From contig OZ255624.1 in assembly GCA_965276675.1 (NCBI GenBank), positions 806,001 through 870,000 on the forward strand: 64,000 nucleotides of DNA, read 5' to 3'. The notes under the pieces are model-generated. The model was not told the origin of the DNA, made no database searches, and saw nothing but the letters and a program-made list of their open reading frames with translations. This document shows, piece by piece, positions 14,885 to 23,387 of the stretch. The stretch comes from G965276675 sp965276675 (GTDB taxonomy: Bacteria > Acidobacteriota > Terriglobia > Terriglobales > Acidobacteriaceae). The first letter of the stretch is position 1. The number at the start of each line of letters is the position of its first letter. The position numbers and the translations under genes were made by a program.

Positions 14885-17800
14885 TTAGCTGCAGCCGGAT
14901 GTACTGCCGCAGGACATGCAACGGTAGCAGCTGCCGTTTCTTACCATGATGGCGCCGCAGGTTTGGCAGCTGGGGGCGTCGCCCATGTCGTACATGGCGC
15001 GCATGGCTTCGGAGATGTGGTTGGCGGCTGAGGGGTCGGGTGGGTTGGTGGCGTCCAGTTTGGGGAGGATGCCGGGAATCTGGGGGCGGTCAATGGGGAT
15101 GACCGAGGGCGAGATGGCCGAGGTGGGATAGCTGGGCGTGTAGTGGCTGCTGGAGATAGGGGCGGAGTCGACGGCGCCGGTGACGGGGTCGACGCCGCGC
15201 AGGGTGCGGCTGGTGTCGGTTCTTGCGGTGTCTGGACGTGTGGTGTCCTGTCGTGTCGTGTCCTGAATGGTGCCGAGGACCGGGATGGAGGTCTGCGGCG
15301 GCGTGGTTTGGGGGGTCATGCCGGCGAAGAGCGACAGCTGGGTTCCGGAGAGGAAGCGGAGCTGGAGCCAGCGGAAGATGTAATCCATGATGCTCTTGGC
15401 GAAGCCGATTTGCTCGTTGCCGGTCCAGCCGGAGGGCTCAAAGCGGGTGTGGGCGAATTTTTCGACCAGGACCTTGAGCGGGACGCCGTGCTGGAGGGAG
15501 AGCGAGGTGGCGGTGGCGAAGGAGTCCACCAGGCCGGAGACGGTGGAGCCTTCCTTGGCCATCTTGATGAAGATCTCGCCCGGCTGGCCGTTGGGGTAGA
15601 GACCGACGGTGATGTAGCCCTCGTGGCCGGCGATGGAGAACTTGTGGGTGAGGGAGGCGCGCTCCTCGGGGAGGCGGTGACGGACGGCTTTGGGCGGCCC
15701 GGCTGGCTCCTGCGCGGAGGGCGAAGCGCTGGCCTGCGGCCAGCCGGCTACCGTGGCGCTGGAGTTTGTAACGTCACCTGGATTAGTGGCACTGCCGACG
15801 AACAGCAGATCCCTCGGCTCGCTGCGCTCGCTCGGGATGACAGTAGAGTTAGAAGTTTGCCCCTCGCTCGGGATGACAGTTGAGTTAAGGGTCTGCGCTT
15901 CGGTTGCGATGACAGCGTTGTGGAGGGTGGCTTCGAAGGCTTCGGCGGCGGCGGCGATGGATCTGGCCGAGACTTCGAGGCGGTCGGAGAGCTTGGCTTC
16001 CAGGGTTTTGAGGTCGGCCGTGGGCGCGGTGATGCCGGCGGAGAGGGCGGCGAGGATGCGGTCTGCGGCGGCGTTCAAGGTACCGTCGGATTTCTTTTCA
16101 TCCTGCGAGACGTTGAGGGGCTGGACGCCCTTGGAGCCGTCGCGGTAGATGGCCACGGCTTTGATGCCGAGACGCCAGGCTTCGACGTAGGTCTCAGCGA
16201 TGTCGGCGACGGAGCAGTCGTGGGGAAGGTTGACGGTCTTCGAGATGGCGCCGGAGAGGAAGGGCTGGGTGGCGGCCATCATCTTGAGGTGGCCCAGATA
16301 GTGGATCGAGCGCGTGCCCTTGGCGGGCTTGAAGGAGCAATCGAAGACGGCGAGATGCTCGGGGCGGACCGCCGGGGCACCCTCGATGGTGCCGGTGGCG
16401 TCGATGTAGGAGACGATGGCCTGGACCTCGGCGTCGGTGTAGCCGAGCTTGAAGAGGGCGCCGGGGACGGTCCCGTTGACGATCTTGATCATGCCGCCGC
16501 CGACGAGCTTTTTGTACTTAACCAGGGCGAGGTCGGGCTCAATGCCGGTGGTGTCGCAGTCCATCATGAAGCCGATGGTGCCGGTGGGAGCGAGGACGGT
16601 GACCTGCGAGTTGCGGTAGCCGTGCTTTTCGCCGTGGGCGAGGGCGGTGTCCCAGCAATCTTTGGAGGCGGCTATGAGAGCGTCGAGCTGGGGGACTTGG
16701 AAGGGTTCAGCGGAAGTCCGGGACTTGCCGATATGGTTGGCTTCGGCGCGGTGCATGCGGATGACGTCGAGGAAGGGCTCGCGGTTGGAGTAGAAGCCGG
16801 GGCAGGCGCCCCCTTTCGTCTCGGAGCCGTTATTGAGGGCGGTGGCGGCGGCGAGCGGTGGGCAGCTCTCGGCCAGGCATGCGGACTGGAGGTAGGCCTC
16901 GCCGCACATGATGGCGGTGAGGGTAGCGGCGAAGTCTCTTCCAGCGTCGGAGTCGTAGGGCAGGCCGAAGTTCATCAGCAGGGCGCCGAGGTTGGCGTAG
17001 CCCAGGCCGAGCGGGCGGTAGTCGTGCGAGTTGCGCGAGATGAGCTCAGTGGGGTAACCGGCGCTGTCGACCAGGATGTCCATGGCGATGATGAGGATGT
17101 CGACGGCGGCGCGGTAGGCGGCGATGTCAAACGTACCCGCGGGGGTGACGAACTTCATCAGGTTGAAGCTGGCCAGGTTGCAGGCGGAGTTGTCGAGGAA
17201 CATGTACTCGGAGCAGGGGTTGGAGGCGTTGATCCGGCCGGAGTTCTTCGAGGTGTGCCAGCGGTTGACGGTGGTGTCGTACTGCATGCCGGGGTCGCCG
17301 CAGACCCAGGTGGCCTCGGCGATCTTGGCCATGAGATCGCGGGCTTTGAGGGTCTTGATGGGGGCGCCGTCCTTGACGGAGCGGAGGGCGAAGTCGGCGT
17401 TGCGCTCCCAGGCGTGCATGAACTCGTCGTTGACACGGACAGAGTTGTTGGCGTTCTGGAAGAAGATGGAGGAGTAGGCCTCGGAGTCGGGACCAGAGCC
17501 GTCATAGCCGGCCTGAATGAGAGCGAAGGCCTTCTGCTCTTCCTTGGCCTTGCACTCGATGAAGTCTTCGACGTCCGGGTGGTCGACGTTGAGGACGACC
17601 ATCTTGGCGGCGCGGCGGGTCTTGCCGCCGGACTTGATGACGCCGGCGAAGGCGTCAAAGCCGCGCATGAAGCTCAGCGGGCCAGAGGCGGTGCCGCCGC
17701 CGGAGAGATGCTCCATGGAGCCGCGAATGGGCGAGAGATTGGTGCCGGTGCCGGAGCCCCACTTGAAGAGCATGCCCTCGGTTTTGGCGAGGGTGAGGAT

Positions 17801-18436
17801 GGAGTCCAGCGAGTCATCGACGGAGTTGATGAAGCAGGCGGAGCACTGCGGATTGCGGTAGCCGGTGGCAGAGTAGGCCACTTGGCGGGTCTCGGGATTC
17901 CAATGCCAGTTCTGCGCGTCGGAGTCTGGCTCCAGACGGTCGCAGCCGACGTTGAACCATACCGGCGAGTTGAAGGCGACCTTCTGGTTGAGCAGCAGAT
18001 GGGCGAGGTCGTCGTGGAAGACGGCGGCATCTTCGGGGGTGGCGAAGTAACCGGCCTTCACCCCCCAGTCGCGGATGCTTTCGGCCACGCGCGCGACCAG
18101 CTGGCGTACGCCGGTCTCGCGGGCGCCGGGCTCTCCCTGCGGAGTGCCGACGTGGCCGTGGAGGTACTTGGAGGCGACGATGTTGGTCGCGGTCATGGAC
18201 CAGTCGACGGGCATCTCGACATCCTTCTGCTCGAAGATGACCTTGCCGCTCATATCGGTGATGGCGGCGGTACGGCGCTCCCACTGGACTTCGTCGTAGG
18301 GCGAGACGCCGGCTTTGGAGAAGCGGCGCTCGACGTGGAGGCCGTTGGCGGAGGGCTTCGCGGCGTTGGGGGCGTGCTTGCCGGTAGTGCTGGCGCCATT
18401 CGTGGATGCGGCTGGTGTCTGGGTGGTCTCGGCCAT
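14885..18436 (-). CDS. nrdJ: Adenosylcobalamin-dependent (class II) ribonucleotide reductase
   Basis: A 1183-residue enzyme that reduces ribonucleotides to deoxyribonucleotides using adenosylcobalamin, so it does not need oxygen. Seen: NSPVWFNVG, the N-terminal active-site Cys in CSACFINSVDDSLDSIL, FKWGSGTG, the SGGKTRRAAKM loop, the finger-loop NPCSEYMFLDNSACNLAS near residue 405-425, and the PTGTIGFMMDCDTTGIEPD barrel segment. The C-terminus has a TSCPD-type domain (LTHKFSIAGHEGYITVGLYP) and a Cys-rich end (CQTCG...CYRCMSCG) that serves as the reducible pair/zinc motif. Between the catalytic part and the C-terminal domain the protein carries translated repeats (VIPSE...). Start ATG after tcaggaga. 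Confidence 0.95.
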   Translation of the reverse strand: MAETTQTPAASTNGASTTGKHAPNAAKPSANGLHVERRFSKAGVSPYDEVQWERRTAAITDMSGKVIFEQKDVEMPVDWSMTATNIVASKYLHGHVGTPQGEPGARETGVRQLVARVAESIRDWGVKAGYFATPEDAAVFHDDLAHLLLNQKVAFNSPVWFNVGCDRLEPDSDAQNWHWNPETRQVAYSATGYRNPQCSACFINSVDDSLDSILTLAKTEGMLFKWGSGTGTNLSPIRGSMEHLSGGGTASGPLSFMRGFDAFAGVIKSGGKTRRAAKMVVLNVDHPDVEDFIECKAKEEQKAFALIQAGYDGSGPDSEAYSSIFFQNANNSVRVNDEFMHAWERNADFALRSVKDGAPIKTLKARDLMAKIAEATWVCGDPGMQYDTTVNRWHTSKNSGRINASNPCSEYMFLDNSACNLASFNLMKFVTPAGTFDIAAYRAAVDILIIAMDILVDSAGYPTELISRNSHDYRPLGLGYANLGALLMNFGLPYDSDAGRDFAATLTAIMCGEAYLQSACLAESCPPLAAATALNNGSETKGGACPGFYSNREPFLDVIRMHRAEANHIGKSRTSAEPFQVPQLDALIAASKDCWDTALAHGEKHGYRNSQVTVLAPTGTIGFMMDCDTTGIEPDLALVKYKKLVGGGMIKIVNGTVPGALFKLGYTDAEVQAIVSYIDATGTIEGAPAVRPEHLAVFDCSFKPAKGTRSIHYLGHLKMMAATQPFLSGAISKTVNLPHDCSVADIAETYVEAWRLGIKAVAIYRDGSKGVQPLNVSQDEKKSDGTLNAAADRILAALSAGITAPTADLKTLEAKLSDRLEVSARSIAAAAEAFEATLHNAVIATEAQTLNSTVIPSEGQTSNSTVIPSERSEPRDLLFVGSATNPGDVTNSSATVAGWPQASASPSAQEPAGPPKAVRHRLPEERASLTHKFSIAGHEGYITVGLYPNGQPGEIFIKMAKEGSTVSGLVDSFATATSLSLQHGVPLKVLVEKFAHTRFEPSGWTGNEQIGFAKSIMDYIFRWLQLRFLSGTQLSLFAGMTPQTTPPQTSIPVLGTIQDTTRQDTTRPDTARTDTSRTLRGVDPVTGAVDSAPISSSHYTPSYPTSAISPSVIPIDRPQIPGILPKLDATNPPDPSAANHISEAMRAMYDMGDAPSCQTCGAIMVRNGSCYRCMSCGSTSGCS
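15803..15916. repeat. REP-like repeats inserted in frame in nrdJ
   Basis: Three copies of the dispersed 'tcgggatgaca' motif occur at about 15832, 15868 and 15905, each followed by gt(a/t)gagtta-type or gcg sequence; the first is preceded by the dyad ccctcggctcgctgcgctcg. On the coding strand they are read as VIPSERSEPRDLLF, VIPSEGQTSNST and VIATEAQTLNST, so the gene stays open. They fall at about residues 840-880 of NrdJ, in the linker before the C-terminal domain. Confidence 0.6.
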
Positions 18437-18642
18437 GAAGTCTCCTGATAGAGCGAACTCGGTGTAAGGCTACTTGATGCGAACGGCTTGGGGTGACGGC
18501 TGGTCCTCCTCGCTCTGGGCTCCGTCTGTGAAAAGAGGGCGGAGCGATTCTGGCGGGGAGTGGGCCGGGTATCGCGTGATCTGGGTGCCGGGCCCTCAGT
18601 TTATCCAGCCGGAGCGGCTGGGACTGGAGTGCGGCAAGGCTG

Positions 18643-18671
18643 AAAGTACGCTGCCTGTGGATGCGTGTCAA
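18643..18671 (-). promoter_or_regulatory. Candidate nrdJ promoter
   Basis: On the minus strand TTGACA (18671-18666) is followed after 17 bp by TACTTT (18648-18643). The -35 is perfect, the -10 weak. The predicted start gives a leader of about 200 nt before the nrdJ ATG at 18436. Confidence 0.3.
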
Positions 18672-18678
18672 CCACGAA

Positions 18679-18694
18679 GCACTATCCCTAGTGT
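18679..18694. promoter_or_regulatory. Candidate NrdR box upstream of nrdJ
   Basis: On the minus strand the 16-mer reads acactagggatagtgc. It matches 12 of 16 positions of the NrdR consensus acactatatatagtgt, with both half-sites intact except the last base and changes in the centre. It lies 8 bp upstream of the candidate -35. NrdR normally binds two such boxes about three helical turns apart; I could not find a second. Confidence 0.4.
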
Positions 18695-19188
18695 ATTAGA
18701 TGCGGATAGGCGCAGAAGGCTCCCACTTTCGGGGGATTGCTTGTGGAGAACGCCGGGAAGGTGCGTCCGAAGCGGGTTTGGGTGTGTTCTGGGGGCGCCT
18801 TTCGAGGTGCGTTCTGTAGGCGTACATCCAGGCTATGCTCCGACGAGGCAAGGGGGCAAGGCGCGGGCGTGTGCAGAGCTGTGCAGGGTGTGGAAAGCGG
18901 GGGTGGGAGGAGGGAGCGCATATTCTTCGACGCGGTTGACTCGTTACAGGATGAGACGAGCGGTGAGTGTTGCGCGCCTCATCCTGTGTGATGAACTGCT
19001 CAGGATGAGCATCCGGCTGAACCATGCCATGCTACCTCCATGAGGTCCGACGTCGATAGTTCGAAGCCCAGCAAGTATGTGATCAAAATGCCTTGTCCCG
19101 AACTGGACATTGATGTATGCACTTTTGATGCATTGCTTCGCGGGGCATGGAACTGGCACGCGCTCCTTCGTCCATATAAGCTCGCGTC
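18695..19188. other. Long intergenic between nrdJ and the aldo/keto reductase
   Basis: No gene seen. It contains a perfect 10-bp inverted repeat, acaggatgag (18946-18955) and ctcatcctgt (18978-18987), with a 22-nt loop that recalls the REP-like family, and a further 'ctcaggatgag' at 18999. The right end must hold the promoter of the aldo/keto reductase gene. Confidence 0.4.
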
Positions 19189-20187
19189 ATGGAATACGTA
19201 ACTATTAAGGGTGCGGAAGTCTCGCGCATCGGGTTGGGCACGTGGGCGATGGGTGGCTCCGAGTGGGGGGCGATGGATGAGCGCGAGTCGGTACGCACCT
19301 GCCTGGCGGCTTTGCAGCAGGGCATCAATCTAATCGATACTGCGCCGATCTATGGCAAGGGTCTGGCGGAAGAGATCGTCGGCAAAGCCATGGTCGAGCA
19401 CGGCAAACGCGACGATTTCTACATCTCCACCAAGTGCGGACTGGACTGGACCAGTTCGCCTTCCGGTGCGGTGTTGACGAACTCTACGCCGGCCCGGATT
19501 GAGGCCGAGCTGACCGGGTCCCTCAAGCGGCTGAAGACGCAGTATGTCGATCTTTACCAGGTGCACTGGCCGGACCCGCTGGTGCCGATGGAGGAGGTTG
19601 CGGCAGTCTTCGCGCGCTTTGTGCGTCAGGGGAGGATTCGCGCAATTGGCGTCAGCAATTTCTCGTCGGCGCAGATGGACGCCTTCCGTGCCGTGGCGCC
19701 CATCCACACGAATCAGCCGCCCTACTATCTCTTTGAGCGGTCCATCGATGTGGAGGTGCTGCCGTATTGCCGCGAGCACGGAATCGCCGTGCTGACCTAC
19801 AGCTCGCTTTGCCGGAGCCTGCTAGCCGGACGGCTGCGCCCCGGAATGCAGTTTGACGCAGAGGACATCCGCTCGGTGGATCCCAAATTTCGGGAGCCGC
19901 GCTTCGGGCAGTATCTGGCAGCGGTGGAGCGGCTCGATGCCTTCGCGCAACAGCACTATGGCAAACACGTCCTGGAGCTGGCAGTGCGGTGGGCGCTGGA
20001 CCAGCCGGGCATCGCAGCGGCGCTGTGGGGAGCCAAGCGCCCGGAGCAGCTGGCAGCGGCTGCAGGCGTGATGGGCTGGCGCCTGGACGAGCGGGCCCGC
20101 CATGCTGTCGAAGAGATTGTGGCGCAGTCGGTGGTGGATCCCGTCGGGCCGGAGTATCTGACGCCAGGGGTGCGAGATGCTTTCTAG
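19189..20187 (+). CDS. Aldo/keto reductase
   Basis: A 332-residue NAD(P)H-dependent oxidoreductase with a TIM-barrel. The tetrad is visible: D50 (INLIDTAP), Y55 (IYGKG), K82 (ISTKCG) and H126 (YQVHWPD). Other family marks are GLGTWAMGG at the start, IRAIGVSNFSSAQM and the late ALWGAKRPEQL nucleotide-binding segment. Closest in style to the YccK/Tas/IolS group acting on sugar or small aldehydes; the substrate cannot be told. The stop codon TAG is part of the first unit of the 7-bp tandem repeat that follows. Confidence 0.9.
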   Translation: MEYVTIKGAEVSRIGLGTWAMGGSEWGAMDERESVRTCLAALQQGINLIDTAPIYGKGLAEEIVGKAMVEHGKRDDFYISTKCGLDWTSSPSGAVLTNSTPARIEAELTGSLKRLKTQYVDLYQVHWPDPLVPMEEVAAVFARFVRQGRIRAIGVSNFSSAQMDAFRAVAPIHTNQPPYYLFERSIDVEVLPYCREHGIAVLTYSSLCRSLLAGRLRPGMQFDAEDIRSVDPKFREPRFGQYLAAVERLDAFAQQHYGKHVLELAVRWALDQPGIAAALWGAKRPEQLAAAAGVMGWRLDERARHAVEEIVAQSVVDPVGPEYLTPGVRDAF

Positions 20188-20321
20188 CTTCTAGCTTCTA
20201 GCTTCTAGCTTCTAGCTTCTAGCTTCTAGCTTCTAGCTTCTAGCTTCTAGCTTCTAGCTTCTAGCTTCTAGCTTCTAGCTTCTAGCTTCTAGCTTCTAGC
20301 TTCTAGCTTCTAGCTTCTAGC
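20182..20321. repeat. Tandem array of 20 identical 7-bp units (TTCTAGC)
   Basis: From 20182 to 20321 the sequence is an uninterrupted run of TTCTAGC, 140 bp or exactly 20 units. The first unit provides the stop codon of the aldo/keto reductase. Because 7 is not a multiple of 3, TAG appears in all three plus frames, and the complement GCTAGAA also places TAG in all three minus frames. A single inverted copy-like sequence (gctagaagc) lies at 20393-20401, within a small gcagc-tagaa-gctgc hairpin. Confidence 0.95.
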
Positions 20322-20405
20322 TCGATGCTAATCTCGGTCGCGGAGTCTGAGCTTATTACGTTGGAAAGGCTAAAAGCTGTACTGGCTAGCAGCTAGAAGC
20401 TGCTT

Positions 20406-21395
20406 CTATCTCGCTGACGGTCCCTTACCCAGCTTGAAGCGATAGAGGATGCCGACGGAGATGGCGAACTCGTGCTGATTGACGCCGCCGTAGCGCGTGA
20501 GGATGTAGTCGGGCGAGATGCGCAGCGCCAGCTTGGGGGAACGGTTCAGGTCGAGCGAGCCGCCGAGCGCCGTGGCAAAGGTGGCGCTATTGCTGAAGAG
20601 GCCCACATTCTGTGGCGGGACAGTGCCGAGCGCGTGCTGAAAGTCGCCGTAGGCGCCCCCGACGAGTGCGTGAAAGTCGACCGCTGCGCGCGGTTTGCTG
20701 ATGCCGCGAATCGTAGCGCCGCCCATGAAGAGGTGCTCGAAGACCAGGGGACCGCGGATGCCGTACGGGTTTGGATCGACGCCGTTGGTGCCGTAGTAGC
20801 CGCGCACATTGGCCGTCGCGCCGAAGCGGCCGGTGAGCCAGCGCGTGCCCTGGAGGTCAAAGCCGCCGAGGTTGGAGCCTTCGATCAGGCTAGGACCGGC
20901 GTTGAAGTGCGAGTAGGCGAAGCCGCCGTAGGCCTCGTATTTGTTGTTGTAGCGGACGTTGGCCAGGGTGTCGTTCTGGTTGACGTTGGTGTCAATGGTG
21001 GGGGTCGGCGGAAGCGGCTTGTTGTTGCGCGAGGTAGGCCGGGGTGTCTGGCTCTGTGAGGCGGCGGGCGGCGGCTGCACGGGCAAGCTCGACGGCGGGG
21101 TCTGGGCTGGCTGGCCGGGTTGCGTCTGCGCCGGTTGCGTGCCGGTGGTATCTGTTTGCGCTTGCAGGCTGGGAGCGGCTGCCAGAAAGCTGAGACCCAA
21201 AAAGCTGAAACCCACAAAGCTGAAACCCATAAGGCTGAAACGTAGAGAAGTGAAACGAGGGGCGGTCACATACCGCGTGTACCGGGAACTCAGAGATTGC
21301 TTCGCCAAACCGACTGCCTCCATCCGAAAAGAGCCTTCCAAGGAGAGCACGGCACGCTCCTGCGCGCACGCGCCACCTAACCTCCCAAGATACAT
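20406..21395 (-). CDS. Predicted outer-membrane beta-barrel protein
   Basis: Up to 329 residues. After a signal-like segment (LMGFSFVGFSFLGLSFLAAA) there is a Pro/Gln/Thr-rich low-complexity spacer to about residue 135, then a predicted beta-barrel of about 190 residues with alternating aromatic strands (YEAYGGFAYSHFN, FGATANVRGYYGT, LALRISPDYILTRY) that ends in strand EFAISVGILYRFKLG. This is the pattern of OmpA/Opa-like small porins of acidobacteria. Start uncertain: 21395 has ggagg only 2 bp upstream; ATG 21323 has ggaagg at 10 bp. It converges on the 7-bp repeat array. Confidence 0.65.
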   Translation of the reverse strand: MYLGRLGGACAQERAVLSLEGSFRMEAVGLAKQSLSSRYTRYVTAPRFTSLRFSLMGFSFVGFSFLGLSFLAAAPSLQAQTDTTGTQPAQTQPGQPAQTPPSSLPVQPPPAASQSQTPRPTSRNNKPLPPTPTIDTNVNQNDTLANVRYNNKYEAYGGFAYSHFNAGPSLIEGSNLGGFDLQGTRWLTGRFGATANVRGYYGTNGVDPNPYGIRGPLVFEHLFMGGATIRGISKPRAAVDFHALVGGAYGDFQHALGTVPPQNVGLFSNSATFATALGGSLDLNRSPKLALRISPDYILTRYGGVNQHEFAISVGILYRFKLGKGPSAR

Positions 21396-21515
21396 TACCT
21401 CCAGATAGATGGCTCACCGTCCGAGGCGGCCCTGCCGCTCATTAAAGGCAGTGGGAGGGCTGCGGGGGAGGGCCGCTGGACGCATCGTGATGTGAAACGC
21501 GGTAGGCTGGAAGAC

Positions 21516-22013
21516 ATGTTTGACAGCAAAGCCAGACTCGATGCACAGGCCAGGGATGGTGCGTGGGACTCACTCGGGGAGATGGTGCGGGCCTATGCGC
21601 AGGAGGCGGTCAAGGTAGCGGGGGCACAGCACGGGGTGCGGCTGGATTTTACGACAGCATCTGTCGAGCTCCTGGAGCGGTTGCTGGATGGGCAGGCTGC
21701 GGTGGATCTCGATTTCCAGTCACGGCTGTGGGGCAGCTACTTTGGCGAGGTGATCCGCTTTCGTTGGGGCGGCGAATGGCTGCTGGCGCCGTATCCATCC
21801 AGCCAGGCGGCGGGGCAGTCGGGCAGGGAACCGGCAGTGCCAACGCTAGAGGTCCGGGGATCCCGGTTATATCCAACCATGAAGGTGTACCGGCGGCTGA
21901 CGATGGGCGAGGGCGAGAGTCTCCCGGCTTTTTACCGGATGGTAGCTGAGCGGCTGGGAAAGGTCGCTGGCGGCGGCCCGCAGACGATCCATCCCGCGGA
22001 GCCCGCGCCCTAG
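21516..22013 (+). CDS. Conserved hypothetical protein
   Basis: A 165-residue soluble protein (MFDSKARLDAQARDG...). ATG 21516 is preferred because ggaag lies just upstream; an in-frame ATG 24 bp earlier is possible. It has a helical N-terminal part, then WGSYFGEVIRFRWGGEW, and YPTMKVYRRLTMGEGESLPAFY, which looks like a compact alpha/beta domain similar to DUF3806-type proteins. No catalytic motif or signal peptide. Function unknown. Confidence 0.6.
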   Translation: MFDSKARLDAQARDGAWDSLGEMVRAYAQEAVKVAGAQHGVRLDFTTASVELLERLLDGQAAVDLDFQSRLWGSYFGEVIRFRWGGEWLLAPYPSSQAAGQSGREPAVPTLEVRGSRLYPTMKVYRRLTMGEGESLPAFYRMVAERLGKVAGGGPQTIHPAEPAP

Positions 22014-22169
22014 ATATCCCGATTGGAACATCTACCGGTAACCGGAGTGCGTACTACTTACGACGATCTCTCACTGCGATCGCTTCTGCCGCCCTCCTTG
22101 TGCGACAATAGCGGCACGGAGGAGATTCCAGGTATCCGGCTTCAATCCGGAACCAGGAGGATATCCATC

Positions 22170-22388
22170 ATGGGCGAACTGCTTACACCGACACATCTGA
22201 TTCTCGTTCTTGTTGTAGCACTTCTGGTCTTTGGTCCACGCAAGCTGCCCGAACTGGGCAAAGGCTTGGGAGAGGGCATGCGCGGCTTCAAGGACGGCAT
22301 CAAGGGGATGACCGACCCCGTCAAGCAGACTGACGCGACCCCGTCTGCCACCACGACCACGACGAATGAGCCAATCCAGCCGAAATAA
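22170..22388 (+). CDS. tatA: Sec-independent translocase TatA/TatE
   Basis: A 72-residue protein with one N-terminal helix (LTPTHLILVLVVALLVFGP), the conserved FGPRKLPELGKGLGEGMRGFK hinge and amphipathic helix, and a polar Thr-rich tail. It forms the pore of the twin-arginine export path with TatC (not in this window). Start ATG 22170 has aggagg 10 bp upstream; the long upstream extension of the frame is not used. Confidence 0.93.
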   Translation: MGELLTPTHLILVLVVALLVFGPRKLPELGKGLGEGMRGFKDGIKGMTDPVKQTDATPSATTTTTNEPIQPK

Positions 22389-22484
22389 ATTACCGAAATA
22401 ACTGAAGACGCGTGTCTTGCCCGCTCGGGCTCTGCACGTGCGCGATGTGACGTGTTTTCTCCGGCTTGCATCGTACTCTGCACG

Positions 22485-23297
22485 ATGAAGATAAAAAACG
22501 AGTACCTCATCAAGCCGCAGACTCATGTGCGGCTTGATGACTTTTCAACGACTGCGTCTGGCGAGTACAGGCACGAGAACGAGGCGAACGACTCCTTAGA
22601 GAAAAACCGCAAGGCTCTCGGCAGCCTCCAGGAACTGCTCTACGCCAGTGGACAGCATGCCGTTCTGGTTGTGCTGCAAGCAATGGACACCGGCGGCAAA
22701 GATGGCACCATCCGGCACATCTTTACCGGCATCAATCCGCAGGGCTGCAAGGTTACGTCCTTCAAAGTACCCACGCCACTGGAAGCTGCGCATGACTTTC
22801 TATGGCGCGTGCACGCTGCCGTTCCGCCGCTGGGAACAATCGGCATCTTCAACAGGTCGCACTATGAGGATGTTCTGGTCACGCGTGTCCATAAAACAAT
22901 TAACGGCAAGACGGCAAAGCAGCGCTTCACCGAGATCAACAACTTTGAAGAGATGCTGGCCAATACTGGCGTCACCATTCTGAAGTTCTTCCTGCACATC
23001 AGCCAGAAGGAACAGACGGAACGACTGAAGGCCCGCTGTGACGACAAAAACAAGCACTACAAAATCAGCGAGAGCGACTTCAAAGAACGTCTCCTGTGGC
23101 CGAAGTACCAGGACGCCTACGAGGATGTGCTGAGCCACACAAGCCAGAAGCATGCACCGTGGTTTGTGATTCCGTCCGATCACAAGTGGTACAGGAATGT
23201 GACGATCTCCGGGATACTGGTCGAGTCAATGCGCAGCCTGAAGATGGAGTACCCGAAGGCATCGTTCGACGTGTCGAAGGTTTGCGGCCAGCTATAA
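22485..23297 (+). CDS. ppk2: Polyphosphate kinase 2 family protein
   Basis: A 270-residue PPK2 enzyme that moves phosphate between polyphosphate and nucleotides. Walker A-like DTGGKDGTI (68-76), the GCKVTSFKVPT segment, the Walker B-like FNRSHYEDVLVTRVH (122-136), and the lid ending SESDFKERLLWPKYQDAYED are all present, followed by PWFVIPSDHKWYRN. The spacing is that of one PPK2 domain. Whether it makes NTP from NDP or NDP from NMP cannot be decided. A 13-bp hairpin covers codons 8-19. Confidence 0.93.
   Translation: MKIKNEYLIKPQTHVRLDDFSTTASGEYRHENEANDSLEKNRKALGSLQELLYASGQHAVLVVLQAMDTGGKDGTIRHIFTGINPQGCKVTSFKVPTPLEAAHDFLWRVHAAVPPLGTIGIFNRSHYEDVLVTRVHKTINGKTAKQRFTEINNFEEMLANTGVTILKFFLHISQKEQTERLKARCDDKNKHYKISESDFKERLLWPKYQDAYEDVLSHTSQKHAPWFVIPSDHKWYRNVTISGILVESMRSLKMEYPKASFDVSKVCGQL
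22507..22540 (+). promoter_or_regulatory. Perfect 13-bp hairpin inside the ppk2 5' coding region
   Basis: tcatcaagccgca (22507-22519) and tgcggcttgatga (22528-22540) are perfectly complementary around an 8-nt loop, starting 23 nt after the ppk2 start codon and followed by ctttt. Such a stem could slow translation or act as an attenuator. Confidence 0.5.
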
Positions 23298-23387
23298 AGC
23301 AGCCTTTGATTGATGTGGACTGAAACGCAGCTCCCTCCACTCGGGAGACGCCCCCGGCGCAACTCCGGCCGGGACGACAATGTTTGT

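Noticed and set aside
15920..18448. Plus-strand 842-codon open frame opposite nrdJ
   Set aside because: It is a shadow of a strongly supported gene on the other strand; its product is a Gly/Val/Asp-rich string without domain features, as expected from GC-rich antisense frames.
18437..18700. Cobalamin riboswitch before nrdJ
   Set aside because: I looked for the B12 box and conserved core on the minus strand of the leader and found no convincing match.
20182..20321. CRISPR-like array
   Set aside because: The units are contiguous 7-mers with no spacers, so this is a simple tandem repeat.
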